Below are positions 20,606 to 31,096 of a stretch of DNA of 32,388 bases, one piece after another. Source of the DNA: Gamarada debralockiae (lineage: Eukaryota > Ascomycota > Leotiomycetes > Helotiales > Hyphodiscaceae). Below the pieces are notes generated by a model. That model saw nothing but the letters and a program-made list of their open reading frames with translations, was not told the origin of the DNA and did not search any database. How positions within the stretch are numbered: the first letter of the stretch is position 1; each line of letters begins with the position of its first letter. The DNA lies in NCBI GenBank assembly GCA_002803225.1, contig NXFV01000104.1, positions 1-32,388 on the forward strand. Direction: 5' to 3'. The translations under genes and the position numbers were made by a program.

Positions 20606-22356
20606 ATGCTCGACGCCTTTCTCGAACATGCCTCGCCCAAGATACTGGCCATAGCTGTCGTCGCCATCTTCATATTGGTGAAGATATCGCAATGGATCAG
20701 CATTGAGCTTAAGATCAGAGCCCTCGGCGGACATGCTCATAAAATCTGGACATGGCTTCCATATGGTATTAACACCCTTCTCTCTCCTCCCACCCCATCC
20801 GGTGTGCTATGCAACAACTGACACCCTCGCAGACGTCGACCTAGTCGCACGCGGTATTAATGCTACAATGCATCACAAAAACCTCGAAACCTGGCAATCC
20901 TGGTTCGTCAATCGCTCAACCGTCGAAGCTTCCCCCGGCGGCCTGCGATGCATCTTCACCTGCGACCCCGAGAATATCAAGGCCATCCTCGCGACTCAAT
21001 TCAACGACTACGGCAAGGGCGAGCCCTTCCACGAAGACTGGAAAGACTTTTTGGGGGACTCAATCTTCACTACGGACTTAGACCAATGGCACCATTCTCG
21101 ACAGTTGATTAGACCGCAGTTCATCAAGGATCGGGTGAGCGATTTAAAGGTGTTTGAGGAACATGTGCAGGTCTTGATTGCGGAGATGAAGAAGGGTGGG
21201 AAGAGATGGGATGGGAAGCAGGGTGGGGAGATTGATGTCTCAGATTTGTTCTTTAGGTATACATTAGATACTGCGACCCATTTTCTACTAGGGAGGAGTG
21301 TAGATAGTTTGGTACAGCCGGAGCAGGAGTTCGCGGAGGCTTTTGCGGAGGTGCAGAGGGTGCAGAATATTATTACTAGAGCAGGGCAAGTCCTCTCTCC
21401 TCCTTCGATCTGTTGGACACCTGCTGATGATGTGCCATGACAGACCTTTGAACAAACTCGTCCCCCGCAAGACCTTCTTCGCAGGTATCAAAGTCATCAA
21501 CGAATTTGTCAACCCATACATTGAGCAAGCACTCCGTCTCTCCCCCGAAGAATTGGCCACGAAGACGAAGTCCGAAGAAGGCTATACATTCCTCCATGCC
21601 CTAGCATCCTTCACCCGCGACAGGAAGATCCTCCGCGATCAGCTTGTTGCCGTTTTGCTAGCTGGCAGAGACACCACTGCTTCCACGCTCTCCTGGACCT
21701 TCTACGAACTGGCCCGACACCCTGAGATGGTTGTCAAACTGCGTGAGGAGATCATTGAGCATGTTGGCTTGGAACGTGCACCTACTTATCATGATCTGAA
21801 GAGCATGAAATACCTCCAGGTTTGTCCTGCCTTTTCTCATCTCTAAGGTGTAGGGAGAGCTAACGCAGAATAGAATATAATGAACGAAACCCTCCGCCTC
21901 TACCCCGTCGTCCCCTTCAACGTACGCCTCGCTCTCCACGACACAACCCTCCCCCACGGCGGCGGTCCGGACGGTCTCTCCCCCATCGGGATCTTAAAAG
22001 ATACACCCATCGGCTACTCTACCCTCGTCATGCAGCGCCGCGTCGAACTCTACCCTCCCGGCTCCTCCCCACTCTCCTTTAATCCCGATCGCTGGCTAGA
22101 ATGGCAGCCCAAACCCTGGCAATACATCCCCTTCAACGGCGGCCCGAGAATCTGTATCGGGCAACAGTTTGCGATTACCGTAATGGGATATACGATTGTG
22201 AGGCTGTTGCAGAAATTTGAGAGAGTGGAGAATTTCATGGGTGTTGTGGACGCGGGAAATCCGTGCTTGAAGGCGGAGATTGTGTTGCAGCCTGGTCAGG
22301 GTGTTAGGGTTGGGTTCTTTGAGAAGGATGAGGAAAAGGAGAAGACTTTGATTTGA
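20606..22356 (+). CDS. Cytochrome P450, CYP52-like
   Basis: Heme-thiolate monooxygenase of the group that in fungi hydroxylates alkanes or fatty acids at the chain end; the substrate here is inferred from family only. Exons are 20606-20765, 20833-21385, 21444-21819 and 21874-22356, 523 residues. Introns 1 and 3 are GT-AG; intron 2 (21386-21443) has a GC donor (GG|GCAAGT), the only choice that keeps the frame and the conserved RAGPLNKLVPRK. An N-terminal anchor helix covers about residues 10-30 (ILAIAVVAIFILV). The I-helix AGRDTTAS starts at A311. The ExxR motif is E368-R371 (ETLRLYP). The heme loop PFNGGPRICIGQQFA has the ligand C457. The segment FTCDPENIKAILATQFNDYGKG is typical of this clade. 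ER membrane location is expected. No biosynthetic cluster surrounds it. Confidence 0.94.
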
Positions 22357-23272
22357 GTATGTAGGTAGCAAGGTTGGTTACTTATGGACGTTCCGTGCTG
22401 TTTGTTTGAATCATGAATCGAAATTACGAGAAAGGACTTGCTCTAAGATGTATTCAGTGAATGTTCATTATCGGCCCTTCATTGTCCTATCAACACAGAA
22501 CAGGCTTCTTTACTATGAAAGGCTTTTGCAACACGGAGAGATGAGTGCTTTCAAAGAAACTACATGGTCGTCAAACCAGAAGCGCTTGGACGCTGGGATG
22601 TACCAGTTATCACGCTATCTATTCTCCAGACCAAGCCTCCTCGACTAATTGCCTGAACGACATTCATCTCCTCCAAGAACACTATTAGGCAGAATCAGAT
22701 GGGACAATCAAAAAGTCACTTGTCATGTTTCCATAGCAGTTCTTTGGCTTGAAACTCACCCTCGCAGAAGCGCCATCATCATCCTGACGCTCTTCCATTA
22801 CATGGATCACGTCACGTGATAATATCCGTTTTGGAAATATTCCCTAGAATTCACAAAGCCAGTCAATTCAGTTTTACTTCACCTAAAAATTCACTTGACA
22901 GAAATCCAGCTCCAGAGTTAAGCGAGTCGCGCTCAAAGTCGTGGTTTCCAAAACAATGCATCGATATTTTTCCATCTCCGCAACTTCCAACTTCCACCTC
23001 CCACTTCTGCCTTCTCCAAACATCTACAACGCCAACGAAGAAACACAACTTCTTTCTCTGTATCACGCCAATGTGAAATAAGTACACGGACGTGTAAGTA
23101 CCTTCCTTTCACCTTCGCAGACGTCTTTGAGCACGTTTTCATTTTCTACGCGGACGTGCTCTTGCTCTTCGTGGACTGACAACGTTGATTCTAGTAACAC
23201 TTCACTATCAGAACACAACAATACGCGATTACACCTCAATCAAACCTCGTTAAGATAGCAGACAACGTCACG
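22357..23272. other. Intergenic region
   Basis: No supported gene; short frames on both strands lack features. A CACGTG E-box-type palindrome lies at 22813-22818. 23100-23272 is leader-like for the gene starting at 23273. Confidence 0.5.
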
Positions 23273-24586
23273 ATGCCGTCCAAGAAAATCACCACGGTCA
23301 AGAAACCCTCCAGGCCCCGCAAGTCCGCCCGACCAAACACGAAGGCCAAGAAAGGGGTCAAGCCCGAAGACAAGGACGCGGTCCAGGTTGAGACTCCTAC
23401 TAACATCTTTGCCACCTTCTCCACGGATGTCATGCTCAAAGATGGCTTGAACGTCATCCGATCATTGGGCAATGGCAAGTACGAGATCGTCAGCCTTGAT
23501 AACGTTTCGCAAAATGCGATTGGCTCTGTGGAAACCGCTGAATTCATTAAGAGCGATCCAGGACGTCGAGCTGCAATGAATATTGGTAAGAAGCAATGGG
23601 AGACTGCAATTTTGAAATGTGATGTCGCTGTGAGAATCACAGGTAAGTACTTCTTGAGTACTGATACTTTGGAAGGGCGCTCAGGCTAATAGTCTCTCCC
23701 CGCAGAGCGAGATCTATTCCGCTTCTTCAAGCTACCCCTCGAGATGCGATATAAGATCTATGAATTTGTTCTCATCAACCCAAAGGGCCTGTCTCTCCGA
23801 ACTCGGAACAAAGAATTCGCTAAACCATGCAACGGCCTCTCCTTAATGCTCACATGCCGTCAGATTTACAACGAGAGCAACCAGTTCTTCTGGCACAACA
23901 ACTTCTATCTCAATCATAGGACCATCATAAAGCTTAGAGAGAAGACTGACTTCGCCAACAAGCTTGAGGTGCTTGACATTTACTGGGATGGCAAATGGGC
24001 CGACACTGCCATTTTATCTAACATTGGCAAATACCCAAACCTGCGCGTGCTCAATATCAGTCTCTGGACTGGAGCTATTGACTGGGATCGCTATATCAAT
24101 CGCAATGTCCTATATCAGAGCGAACAAAACATCAAGTGGTTCTCCAAGCTCCGTGGCTTTGACCAGCTGGCTTCCATGCGCGGTCTTGAAAGTGTCACGT
24201 TCAAGACCTACGGCGACATTGCGCCTGAAAGAAAGGAGGCGACTGAAAAGGCTATCAAGGCATTCGAGGAGTTCTTAAATAGAGAATTAACAAAGCCAAA
24301 ACCCTTGCCAGTACCGGTAAGTCTACCCTTTTCTCTACAACAATGCCCACCTTGTTATCAATCGCTGACTTTGTTTTAATAGAAGGCATCTCTACCACGA
24401 GCTAGCAAGGCGAAGGCTAAAATCCCCAAATTCGCAGAGGAGTCTGAAGATGAGATTATCGTCCCACGAAAGTCGAAGTCCCAAGCCCGCAAAGTTGTTG
24501 AAGAGTCCGACTCTGATTTCGACAGTACTTTATTGGTTTTCGATCTCGAGGGCGACGATTCCGAAGTAGCATTTCCACAACGCTAG
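23273..24586 (+). CDS. 2EXR-type (F-box-like) fungal protein
   Basis: Exons are 23273-23642, 23706-24316 and 24383-24586; introns 23643-23705 (GTAAGT...CCGCAG) and 24317-24382 (GTAAGT...TTAATAG). Both preserve the frame, giving 394 residues. The N-terminus is strongly basic (MPSKKITTVKKPSRPRKSAR), suggesting nuclear or nucleic-acid association. Residues from about 125 carry the 2EXR signature FFKLPLEMRYKIYEFVL followed by LMLTCRQIYNESNQFFWHNNFYL. This fold is very common in Pezizomycotina and resembles an F-box opening, but its biochemical role is not established. Exon 3 encodes a mixed acidic/basic tail with repeated EESEDE and EESDSDFDS clusters, possible casein-kinase-2 sites. The frame is intact. 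Confidence 0.87.
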
Positions 24587-24891
24587 GGTGTCATGTACTA
24601 TTATTGGGGATTTGATACATTTCTGTTGGAGCGTGTCTGGTGTGTGCGCGATACAGGGCTTTTTGATCGAGGAGCTGCGATGGAGGATTGTTAAGAATGC
24701 ACATTCCTGGCAGAGTGTTGAATTACTCAGACGGATTTTCATTCCTGCGTTGCTTTCTACTGTCTGGTCTTCCAGAATTCCACTGTGCGTACATTCGGGA
24801 CGTTGAGACTTCTCAGTAGATAGCTAGTTGAGCGATGCGATACGAACATAATACCAAGCGAGATTTCCATGAACTGTGCTGCCCTCACACC

Positions 24892-25620
24892 AGTGTCTTG
24901 TTCCAACTCAAACGCCCAATTCATTTCGAAGGGCTTCTTCACACTGTCCCTTTCACTGCTTGAATATTAAACCATTAATAGATAAACTCAAGTAGGCAAT
25001 TCAAACTAGGCACCGTCTGAAAATTCATTGAGAATCTATGCCAATTCGCCCTATCCGGGTATCAATTGCTCAGTCCAAGTCAACGATTAGATTCGGACAC
25101 CTCGATATAATTTTACTAAGCATCTATCCTGTGTCCTTCATATGCGGATATCAATCGTTCACTTCAACTCAGCAATTTGAACTTGGCATATTTTAGAGGC
25201 TTGTACAATCCGAACTTATGATTTACATGTCAATTTCTCAGTTTATGTCAAAGATTTGGAGTTACTGTGTCTATAAAATTTCACTGGGTGTCCATCTCAA
25301 TTTGCCCTCACAAGTCGGATATCGATCCAATGCAACGCAGTGTTTCGAAGTGGACACTGTGAATACTTGATTGGAGCACTACCTCAACTTACCCTCACAA
25401 CCCGGGCATCAATCGCTCAATTCAAATCAGGAATTTGAAGTGGGCATCTGGGGAATCAAAGGGAATCCAGCACAATTCGCGCACCAAAGTTGGATATTAA
25501 TCGCTCAAACCAAATCAGCGATTTGAAGGGGGCGGTTCTGAGAATTTATTTTAACATTCGTCACCCGTTGCATGCCTCGGATGCGACTGGATCAAATCAA
25601 ATCAGGAGTGGATGCCCTGG
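24892..25620. repeat. Diverged tandem repeat array, unit about 87 bp
   Basis: At least eight head-to-tail units start near 24970, 25057, 25146, 25225, 25317, 25404, 25491 and 25579, with a weaker one near 24892. Spacings are 87, 89, 79, 92, 87, 87 and 88 bp. The conserved core is close to GGATATCAATCGCTCAA, then TCAAATCAG and ATTTGAAGTGGGCAT, and most units end CAATT(C/T)GCCCTCACAA. Units differ at many positions, so the array is old. No long frame or terminal inverted repeat is visible. Confidence 0.8.
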
Positions 25621-26382
25621 GAAACCCCTTTGGGGCAACTATCTTTAAGTCTCAAAATGTCTCAAACTGTCTGAATGCGACGAGAAGAAAGCGTGCTGGA
25701 CTAAGGACGCCTTCCTCTCCACCAAACCCAACTGCTTCGTAATCACGGAAACGAATTGAACGATTGCTGAACTCCAGGGCAAGTAAATTTGAAAACTAAC
25801 AACTCAATCCCTCTTTACCATCTAAGCCTACCCACCCGCAGCTGCCGTTCCACCCAAATTCCCAATCTCATGTCCCTCGCAATCCTCTCTCTCCGTGCCT
25901 CTCACTCCTCTTTCGTCTCGCCTGCCTCACCCTCGCCATCTCCACCCCCATACTCCGCGGTTCATCTTGGACCTCTACAGTAAGAGTTTCTATATTTCAT
26001 TTTCCTTTAGGAAATAGGTGTAAAGATTACTCTTGGCATGCGAGTGACGTTATAGCACCTACTTGCACTTAGTTGCTACCAAACGTCATTCGCTCCTAAC
26101 AAAAACTATGTGCACGGGCACCTATAAGGTTAGTGGTTGTTGGGCGTTTCCATCAAAGTCAACGTCATTGAACCTACGGCCACATGAAACATGTAATTAA
26201 TACAGGTTTGACGTCCAGATTAGATGCACTTATTATTAAAGTATGCCTATTTTTAAGTATGGTCTCTTGGCTTCCTACAGACTCCTGATTCCCATTGTCA
26301 TTCCTCTCCCCTTCCTCCAGCTAATTGGTTTCATAAGTCCTTCTGTTCCAGCCATGCTCTAAATCAAGGATGGTTCCGGCTG
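25621..26382. other. Intergenic region with clustered TGACGT motifs
   Basis: No supported gene; a 64-codon frame at 25789-25983 is low-complexity. Four TGACGT/ACGTCA half-sites of the ATF/CREB type fall within about 170 bp (near 26047, 26084, 26162 and 26209). The nearest gene on either side does not start here, so a promoter role is unproven. Confidence 0.4.
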
Positions 26383-27564
26383 CTACTCCTTTACTGTGAG
26401 AATCATATTCACAATCCAGATTATAACAAGTATGATAGTGAGCACAGTGCCCCAGATCGTAAACGCCGAAGAATCCAACAGAGTACCCAATTCAATGCAT
26501 GCATTAGTATAAACGCCCTATGAGGGGTCAAACTTCAACGAGGCCGCAAAGTTGCTGACATATACTCACCCAGGGAAACACAACAGACCACGCAGATAAC
26601 CAAATCTCAATCCCTTCCACTGACCACGTTTATTGAACCCAGAATGGAATATGCTAACAATATCAAATGCCCACCAAAATGTCCCTTGACCCCAGGAAAG
26701 GAGACCGGCGAAGATACTTGCATAACCGACAGGGTGTGCGGCATCTGTCGTGAGGAAAATGCCTCTGGCATATTTTGCAAAGCTTCCTCTCATCACAACG
26801 GAACCAAGGATCTGCAATGCAAAGCTACCTTGGCCCCAAGGTCCACAAAGAATCATTTCCTGATACAGATTTATCCCAGTTGGGCTTGATCTGTCAAGAA
26901 TCCTGGCTAGAAACACAGTCCCAAATCCAAGTGCCAGCGGTAGAGCCATCCCAACTAGCAGGTACGACACGATGATGACCGGCACCTGCAAGCCTTCTCT
27001 GAGAGCACCATACCTACAGATCACATCGCCTCCTGCAGCGGCCGTGAGTGCAGCGATCAGTGGAAGGTTTACTGCCGGTGATAGGTCCAGGACTCTGGGA
27101 GGTTCGTATTTCACGAACACGTATGGTATGCCAACGCTTGCGATAACTGCTATAGCTGTGTTGATTCACCAAAGCACATACACCGCTTTCCCCCAGCTAG
27201 GACCCCATTCGTGCACGAGGCTGAGATCCGTCATCTGAAGTATACTGGTGAAAGTGATAGAGATACATGCGAGACATTCTGTCTCGTTTGTTTGTGTCGC
27301 AAGAGCAGTTGTCACTTCTCTAGGAAATTTGACGATTCTCATAAGGTAAATCAGGGTCGACAATGCTAGGAGGAAGATTGTGAGAATCCAAAAGATATAA
27401 GAAATGATGGTCAAGGCGTTGAATTGGTAGGTCAGCTGGTGTAGGATAATGGCGACGATGCCTGTTCCTTGGGCGAGGAGGAACCATTCGGCCTTGAAAT
27501 TTCGAAGAGCCTTAACCCGGGGGAATTGGTGGCGGATTGAGGCATTATGTAACTGGTAAGCCAA
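26383..27564 (-). pseudogene. TDT-family transporter pseudogene (Ssu1/Mae1/SLAC1-like)
   Basis: The family exports sulfite or carries malate and other small anions across the plasma membrane with ten helices. The reading frame runs from about 27564 with FKAEWFLLAQGTGIVAIILHQL and many hydrophobic segments, through VGIPYVFVKYEPPRVLDLSPAVN and GPWGQGSFALQILG, to LLCFPG. A final exon (26383-26517) reads GVYTNACIELGTLLDSSAF plus a last helix. Three problems mark it as broken. An in-frame TGA at 27166-27168 lies inside an otherwise continuous conserved segment, probably a former Trp codon. The intron with the clear GTGAGT donor (26569) and TCATAG acceptor (26518) joins the exons out of phase. No ATG is present before an upstream stop at 27583. 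Splicing elsewhere could explain the last point but not the TGA. Confidence 0.8.
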
Positions 27565-27903
27565 CCTAGCGTGGACGGTAAATTATGTCTTTCAATGTCT
27601 GCGTTGATTTCGAGACCTTGGCATGACCACAACTGATAGCAGCATGGAGCAGAAGCCTGAGGTGGCGCCAAGGTTTAAATCAATCGTAATTGTTGTCTGA
27701 CGTAAGGTGTCATGACGTGCATGCGCTGCTGGTGCTGCAGCAGCGAGGCGCAGCCTGCAAGTCAGCGGGTCTCATGCAGGCCACAACTACCCAACTACTC
27801 TCCTCTGCCTATCAACCTATAAGACCCCTCTACCCGCTACTCCTTGACCTAAACCAACAGCATAACTTCCATTCTCCATTTCGATCTCTATCTTATCTAA
27901 AAT

Positions 27904-29017
27904 ATGGCCGCATACGTCCCAAGCGGTGACCCTGAGTGCTTTGAGGTGAGCGCTGTAGCGCATTCCCGCGGCCAATTAAGCACAACAAACTATCTCAACC
28001 ACATGCTCGCTCACTTACGAGGGGTTCGACATCCAGAAGATGGCCAGATGATTGCATTTGATCCATTGAGCATGGTTATTCAAGGCTGCCTTTTTCAATC
28101 GGATTTCACGCCTCTCACCGGTAAGTCTTTCGTATGCAATACAGCATCGCTGGTTACATGGGAATCGAGATTTTGACGGAAGTATAGATACAACATCTCT
28201 CAAGAAACTCATAGACGACTGCTGGAATGGAAAACTAGAAGCTGTGAAGGACTCAGCACCAGCCCTCCTAGCCTCCTTCAAATCACACGGCATCCACGAC
28301 CCCATCCTCACAGCCCTCCTCATCATAGCCATCACCCAAAAGTTCTTCCCTCTCGTCTCCTACCTCCTATCTCTAACCCCAAATCCTCGCTCACTACTCG
28401 CTCCCTTCCCAAGCCCAATCTGCACCGCAGCGTCCAGCAGTCCACAATCCCAAATCTGGGCTCACCTCCTCGACAACGGCCTAGCCAGCTCCATGCATCG
28501 AGCCCGTGGTAACCCCGCTTCCTTACTAGCCAATTCCGTTCTCACCGAAAGGAGCAACCAAATCGAGCTCTTCGACGTCCTCTTTGCCCACGGTCTCCAC
28601 ATCTCCGACCAACTCTTCAACAGCGCCGCCTCCACCGTCGACGAAGACACAATGCGCTATCTCGTCACAAAATGTCAGCCTGAATACATGGATGCTACGG
28701 GAGCAATACTTGCTGCGGCGGGGAATAATGGGAGAGTAGTGGGCATTTTGGTGGATGCGGGGATGGATGTGAATTATCATAAGGTGTCGGCGCCGAGTTT
28801 TGATAATCATATGTGGCCGAGTAGTACGGCGTTACATTTGGCTGCTATTAAAGGGGATATGAAGACGGTGAAGATTTTGCTAGAGAAGGGGGCGGATAAA
28901 GGGGTAAGGAATAGCCGGAGGCAGACGGCGGAGGAGGAGGCGAGGAAGGAGGGGCATGGGGAGGTGGCGGAGATGATTAGGGGGTGGGAAGGGGGAGGTG
29001 GGAGTGAGAACAACTAG
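27904..29017 (+). CDS. Ankyrin-repeat protein
   Basis: Exons are 27904-28120 and 28188-29017, with intron 28121-28187 (GTAAGT...AGTATAG, 67 bp); 348 residues, frame intact. The first exon has no domain I recognise. Degenerate ankyrin-like helices follow (WAHLLDNGLASSMHRA, LFDVLFAHGLHISDQLFNSAA, GRVVGILVDAGMDVNYH). A good canonical repeat follows, TALHLAAIKGDMKTVKILLEKGADKGVRN, and a partial final one, GHGEVAEMIRGWE. Such proteins are protein-interaction scaffolds, and the partner is unknown. The coding strand is C-rich up to about 28675 and G-rich afterwards. A second ankyrin gene lies about 900 bp downstream on the same strand, but the two share no obvious close sequence. Confidence 0.87.
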
Positions 29018-29898
29018 TGGAGAGGGCAGGGAATATTCGAGAAGTAAAATGAAGATCTGTTGAAGTACATTGTTCCGCCAAAATTCAGCCTAAGTAGTTC
29101 TAGCTTCGCCCTTCCTGTCATATCCCACTATATCAGTAGATCTATGCAGTGTTCGTCTACGTTGAAGTTGTCGTAGCTTTGTTTGTACTAGAAGACGTTG
29201 GAGATTTGGAGGTGGAGGAAGATACTACTCCGTTGGCTGCGGATGAGGATGAAACTGACTGCAAAGGTGTCAGCTAAAGTTATTGCATCGTATTAGTTGC
29301 TACTTACTGTTATAGTTATAACTACAGTTACAGTTACAGTTATAATACTACGGAGGGCGGGTCTGGGGGCAGCGCCTTGCCTTATGAGGCCTAGTGGAAC
29401 GCGTTTTGACGGGCGCGGTCACGGGGATCGAGGGCTCCGAGATATAACATGGTTAATTTCGAGAAGCTTCTTCCAGAAGTAGCTGCTGTATATGCTTTGA
29501 GGTCCCTCCAAACCCTTCAAGAAAGTCAACAGTTCACGGACGGCCATTCATATATGTCCCATATGGCTTCTCGTAGTAATCGGATGAAGCGCAGGGAGGT
29601 GATCAAGGGCGAGGGAACCGGAGGAACAGCGATACAGCAATTATCTACATTGCCCAAATCTCCAGCCTGACTATAACACCCTTGGAACTCAACGTCGGAA
29701 TCAATAACGACAGAACTCTTGACTTAAGGTACGTATAGGTAGTCCCCGCACCTTTCGTCTCCGAAAGAAGCTAGCTGTGTTTTGCTACCTCAGATATTAC
29801 GGACTCCTCACTCCTCTCGAAGTATTCCTCGTGCTCCTAAGCACAACCACGCAAAACCCTCAGGGAGAGGAGATGAGATTCCAGCATAAACCAGAACA
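29018..29898. other. Intergenic region around a possible minus-strand exon
   Basis: Apart from the possible Ser/Thr-rich exons at 29157-29418, nothing is supported. 29308-29345 is a GTTATA/CAGTTA microsatellite. 29449-29670 is an open plus-strand frame without features. Confidence 0.4.
29157..29418 (-). CDS. Possible 3' end of a Ser/Thr-rich protein (partial)
   Basis: Two putative exons are joined by a textbook intron, 29259-29307 (GTAAGT donor, ACTAATAC and GCTGAC branch-like sites, TTTGCAG acceptor, 49 bp). The upstream exon (29308-29418, open to a TGA at 29419) ends ITVTVTVVITIT, and the downstream exon reads SVSSSSAANGVVSSSTSK and continues Ser/Thr-rich to a stop at 29157. Such tails are common in fungal cell-wall or secreted glycoproteins. 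No start codon, signal peptide or folded domain was found upstream, so this may be the tail of a decayed gene, or a chance reading of the microsatellite. Confidence 0.3.
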
Positions 29899-30839
29899 AT
29901 GGCGCAGGCACAGACTAACACGAGTCAACCCATCCATCCCGTGAGATTGAGCATCGAAGCTTGCAAGACTGACGATGTGTCCCTGATGGCTCAAGGCATC
30001 TCAATTGCGTCCAGCCCCGAATCATGCGACACAGTGCAAGAAGTTATCCGGACCGGCTCAGACGCTCCGCCGCGAGAGGTGCGACCCGAGTACTGTTCTA
30101 CCTGCTCGATCAGGGCGCCGACGTCAGCACGATAACCGCCGAAATGATCGTGAGTAGTCAGGAATTAGTCGAACCTTCGCGTGAGGTGCTTGAGATCCTC
30201 ATCGCACACGGCTGGGACATCGACAACCGGGGCGATGACAAAGGTTGGCCGTTGCTGTGGTACGTCGTACGATATCCCGACCTTCTTGCGTGGTGCCTTG
30301 CCCATGGAGCCAGCGTGTATCTATCCGGCGACACCCCTCTACGGAATGCCAACGGCATAGATTGTGAGCCGCGTCTGTCGCTCCTTGAGCTCGCTGCGGA
30401 GGAGGGTACGGTCGCGACGTTCGAGCTACTACGAGCCAGAGGCGCACCCTTAGGCCGACGGACGCTGCACGTAGCCGTTGAGCACGCCGCCATACACGCG
30501 CCATCTTATGACTCTGTCCGCACCGCGCTGTTCGAAGAGCGCATGGACATGGTGCGGCACCTCGTGGACATGGTTGGGCTTGACGTAGACGCCGAAGAAT
30601 GTTGGCCAGGCAGGTCTTGCGCCACGCCGTTGTGCTATGTGGCTTCTTACAATAGTGGTAAGGATGCCAGAGAATTGATCTGGTTCTTGCTAGATCGCGG
30701 CGCGGATCCAAACCGTGCTTTCACTCTGGGTGGGGATAGGGCTCTAAGTGCGCTTGAACAAGCCCAGCGCATCCGCAATACGCGCTTTCTGGAGGCTGTG
30801 CAGGAGTGGCAGGCACGGCAGCATAATAATACGACTTGA
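29899..30839 (+). CDS. Ankyrin-repeat protein with frame break near the 5' end
   Basis: From 30024 an open frame of 271 codons encodes ankyrin-type repeats: AARGATRVLFYLLDQGADVS, REVLEILIAHGWDIDNRGDDKG, PDLLAWCLAHGASVYL, LLELAAEEGTVATFELLRARGAPLG and ARELIWFLLDRGADPN. A second frame from the ATG at 29899 encodes HPVRLSIEACKTDDVSLM, which resembles the usual opening of these proteins, and runs into the first repeat region one base out of phase around 30040-30065. Options are a frameshift (pseudogene or sequencing error), translation from the ATG at 30024, or an intron at 29941-30014 (GTGAGA...CCAG, in phase) that would discard the N-terminal motif. The intact repeats suggest recent function. 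Protein partners are unknown. Confidence 0.6.
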
Positions 30840-31096
30840 TAGATTTATGAGACCTCACGTCCCTTAGCGCAGGTAGTGGAATGGGACACACTGCAGCGGT
30901 GTAGAGAAATAGCTATATCATCGAGGACAATGCAAGTACTGCTTGAGTTTGAACTGGCTTTCCGGATCTTCCTAAGAGTGGTTGGAATACGGGATTCGGT
31001 GGCGCCAACTTCATGTTCACTATCGAGAGCAATAGGGATACCTTAGGAAGTCAGCAAGTCTGTTCGTAAGTAATCCCGTCACTTTTTGAACGTACC

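Noticed and set aside
21390..21443. GT donor at 21390 for the second P450 intron
   Set aside because: It leaves the next exon out of frame; the GC donor at 21386 keeps it.
19998..22314. GGGTGTTAGGGTTGG present near the ends of both the hexosaminidase and P450 genes, like interstitial telomere repeat
   Set aside because: In both it encodes GVRVG in a conserved reading frame, and it is a single copy in each; coincidence of coding and G-rich composition is enough.
12842..24586. The central genes as a biosynthetic cluster around the P450
   Set aside because: HEM14, Nab2, a hexosaminidase and a 2EXR protein have no shared pathway, and no synthase, transporter or regulator of a metabolite cluster is present.
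24892..25620. Tandem array read as a CRISPR
   Set aside because: The whole ~87-bp unit repeats with drift; there are no short identical repeats separated by unrelated spacers, no cas genes, and the genome is fungal.
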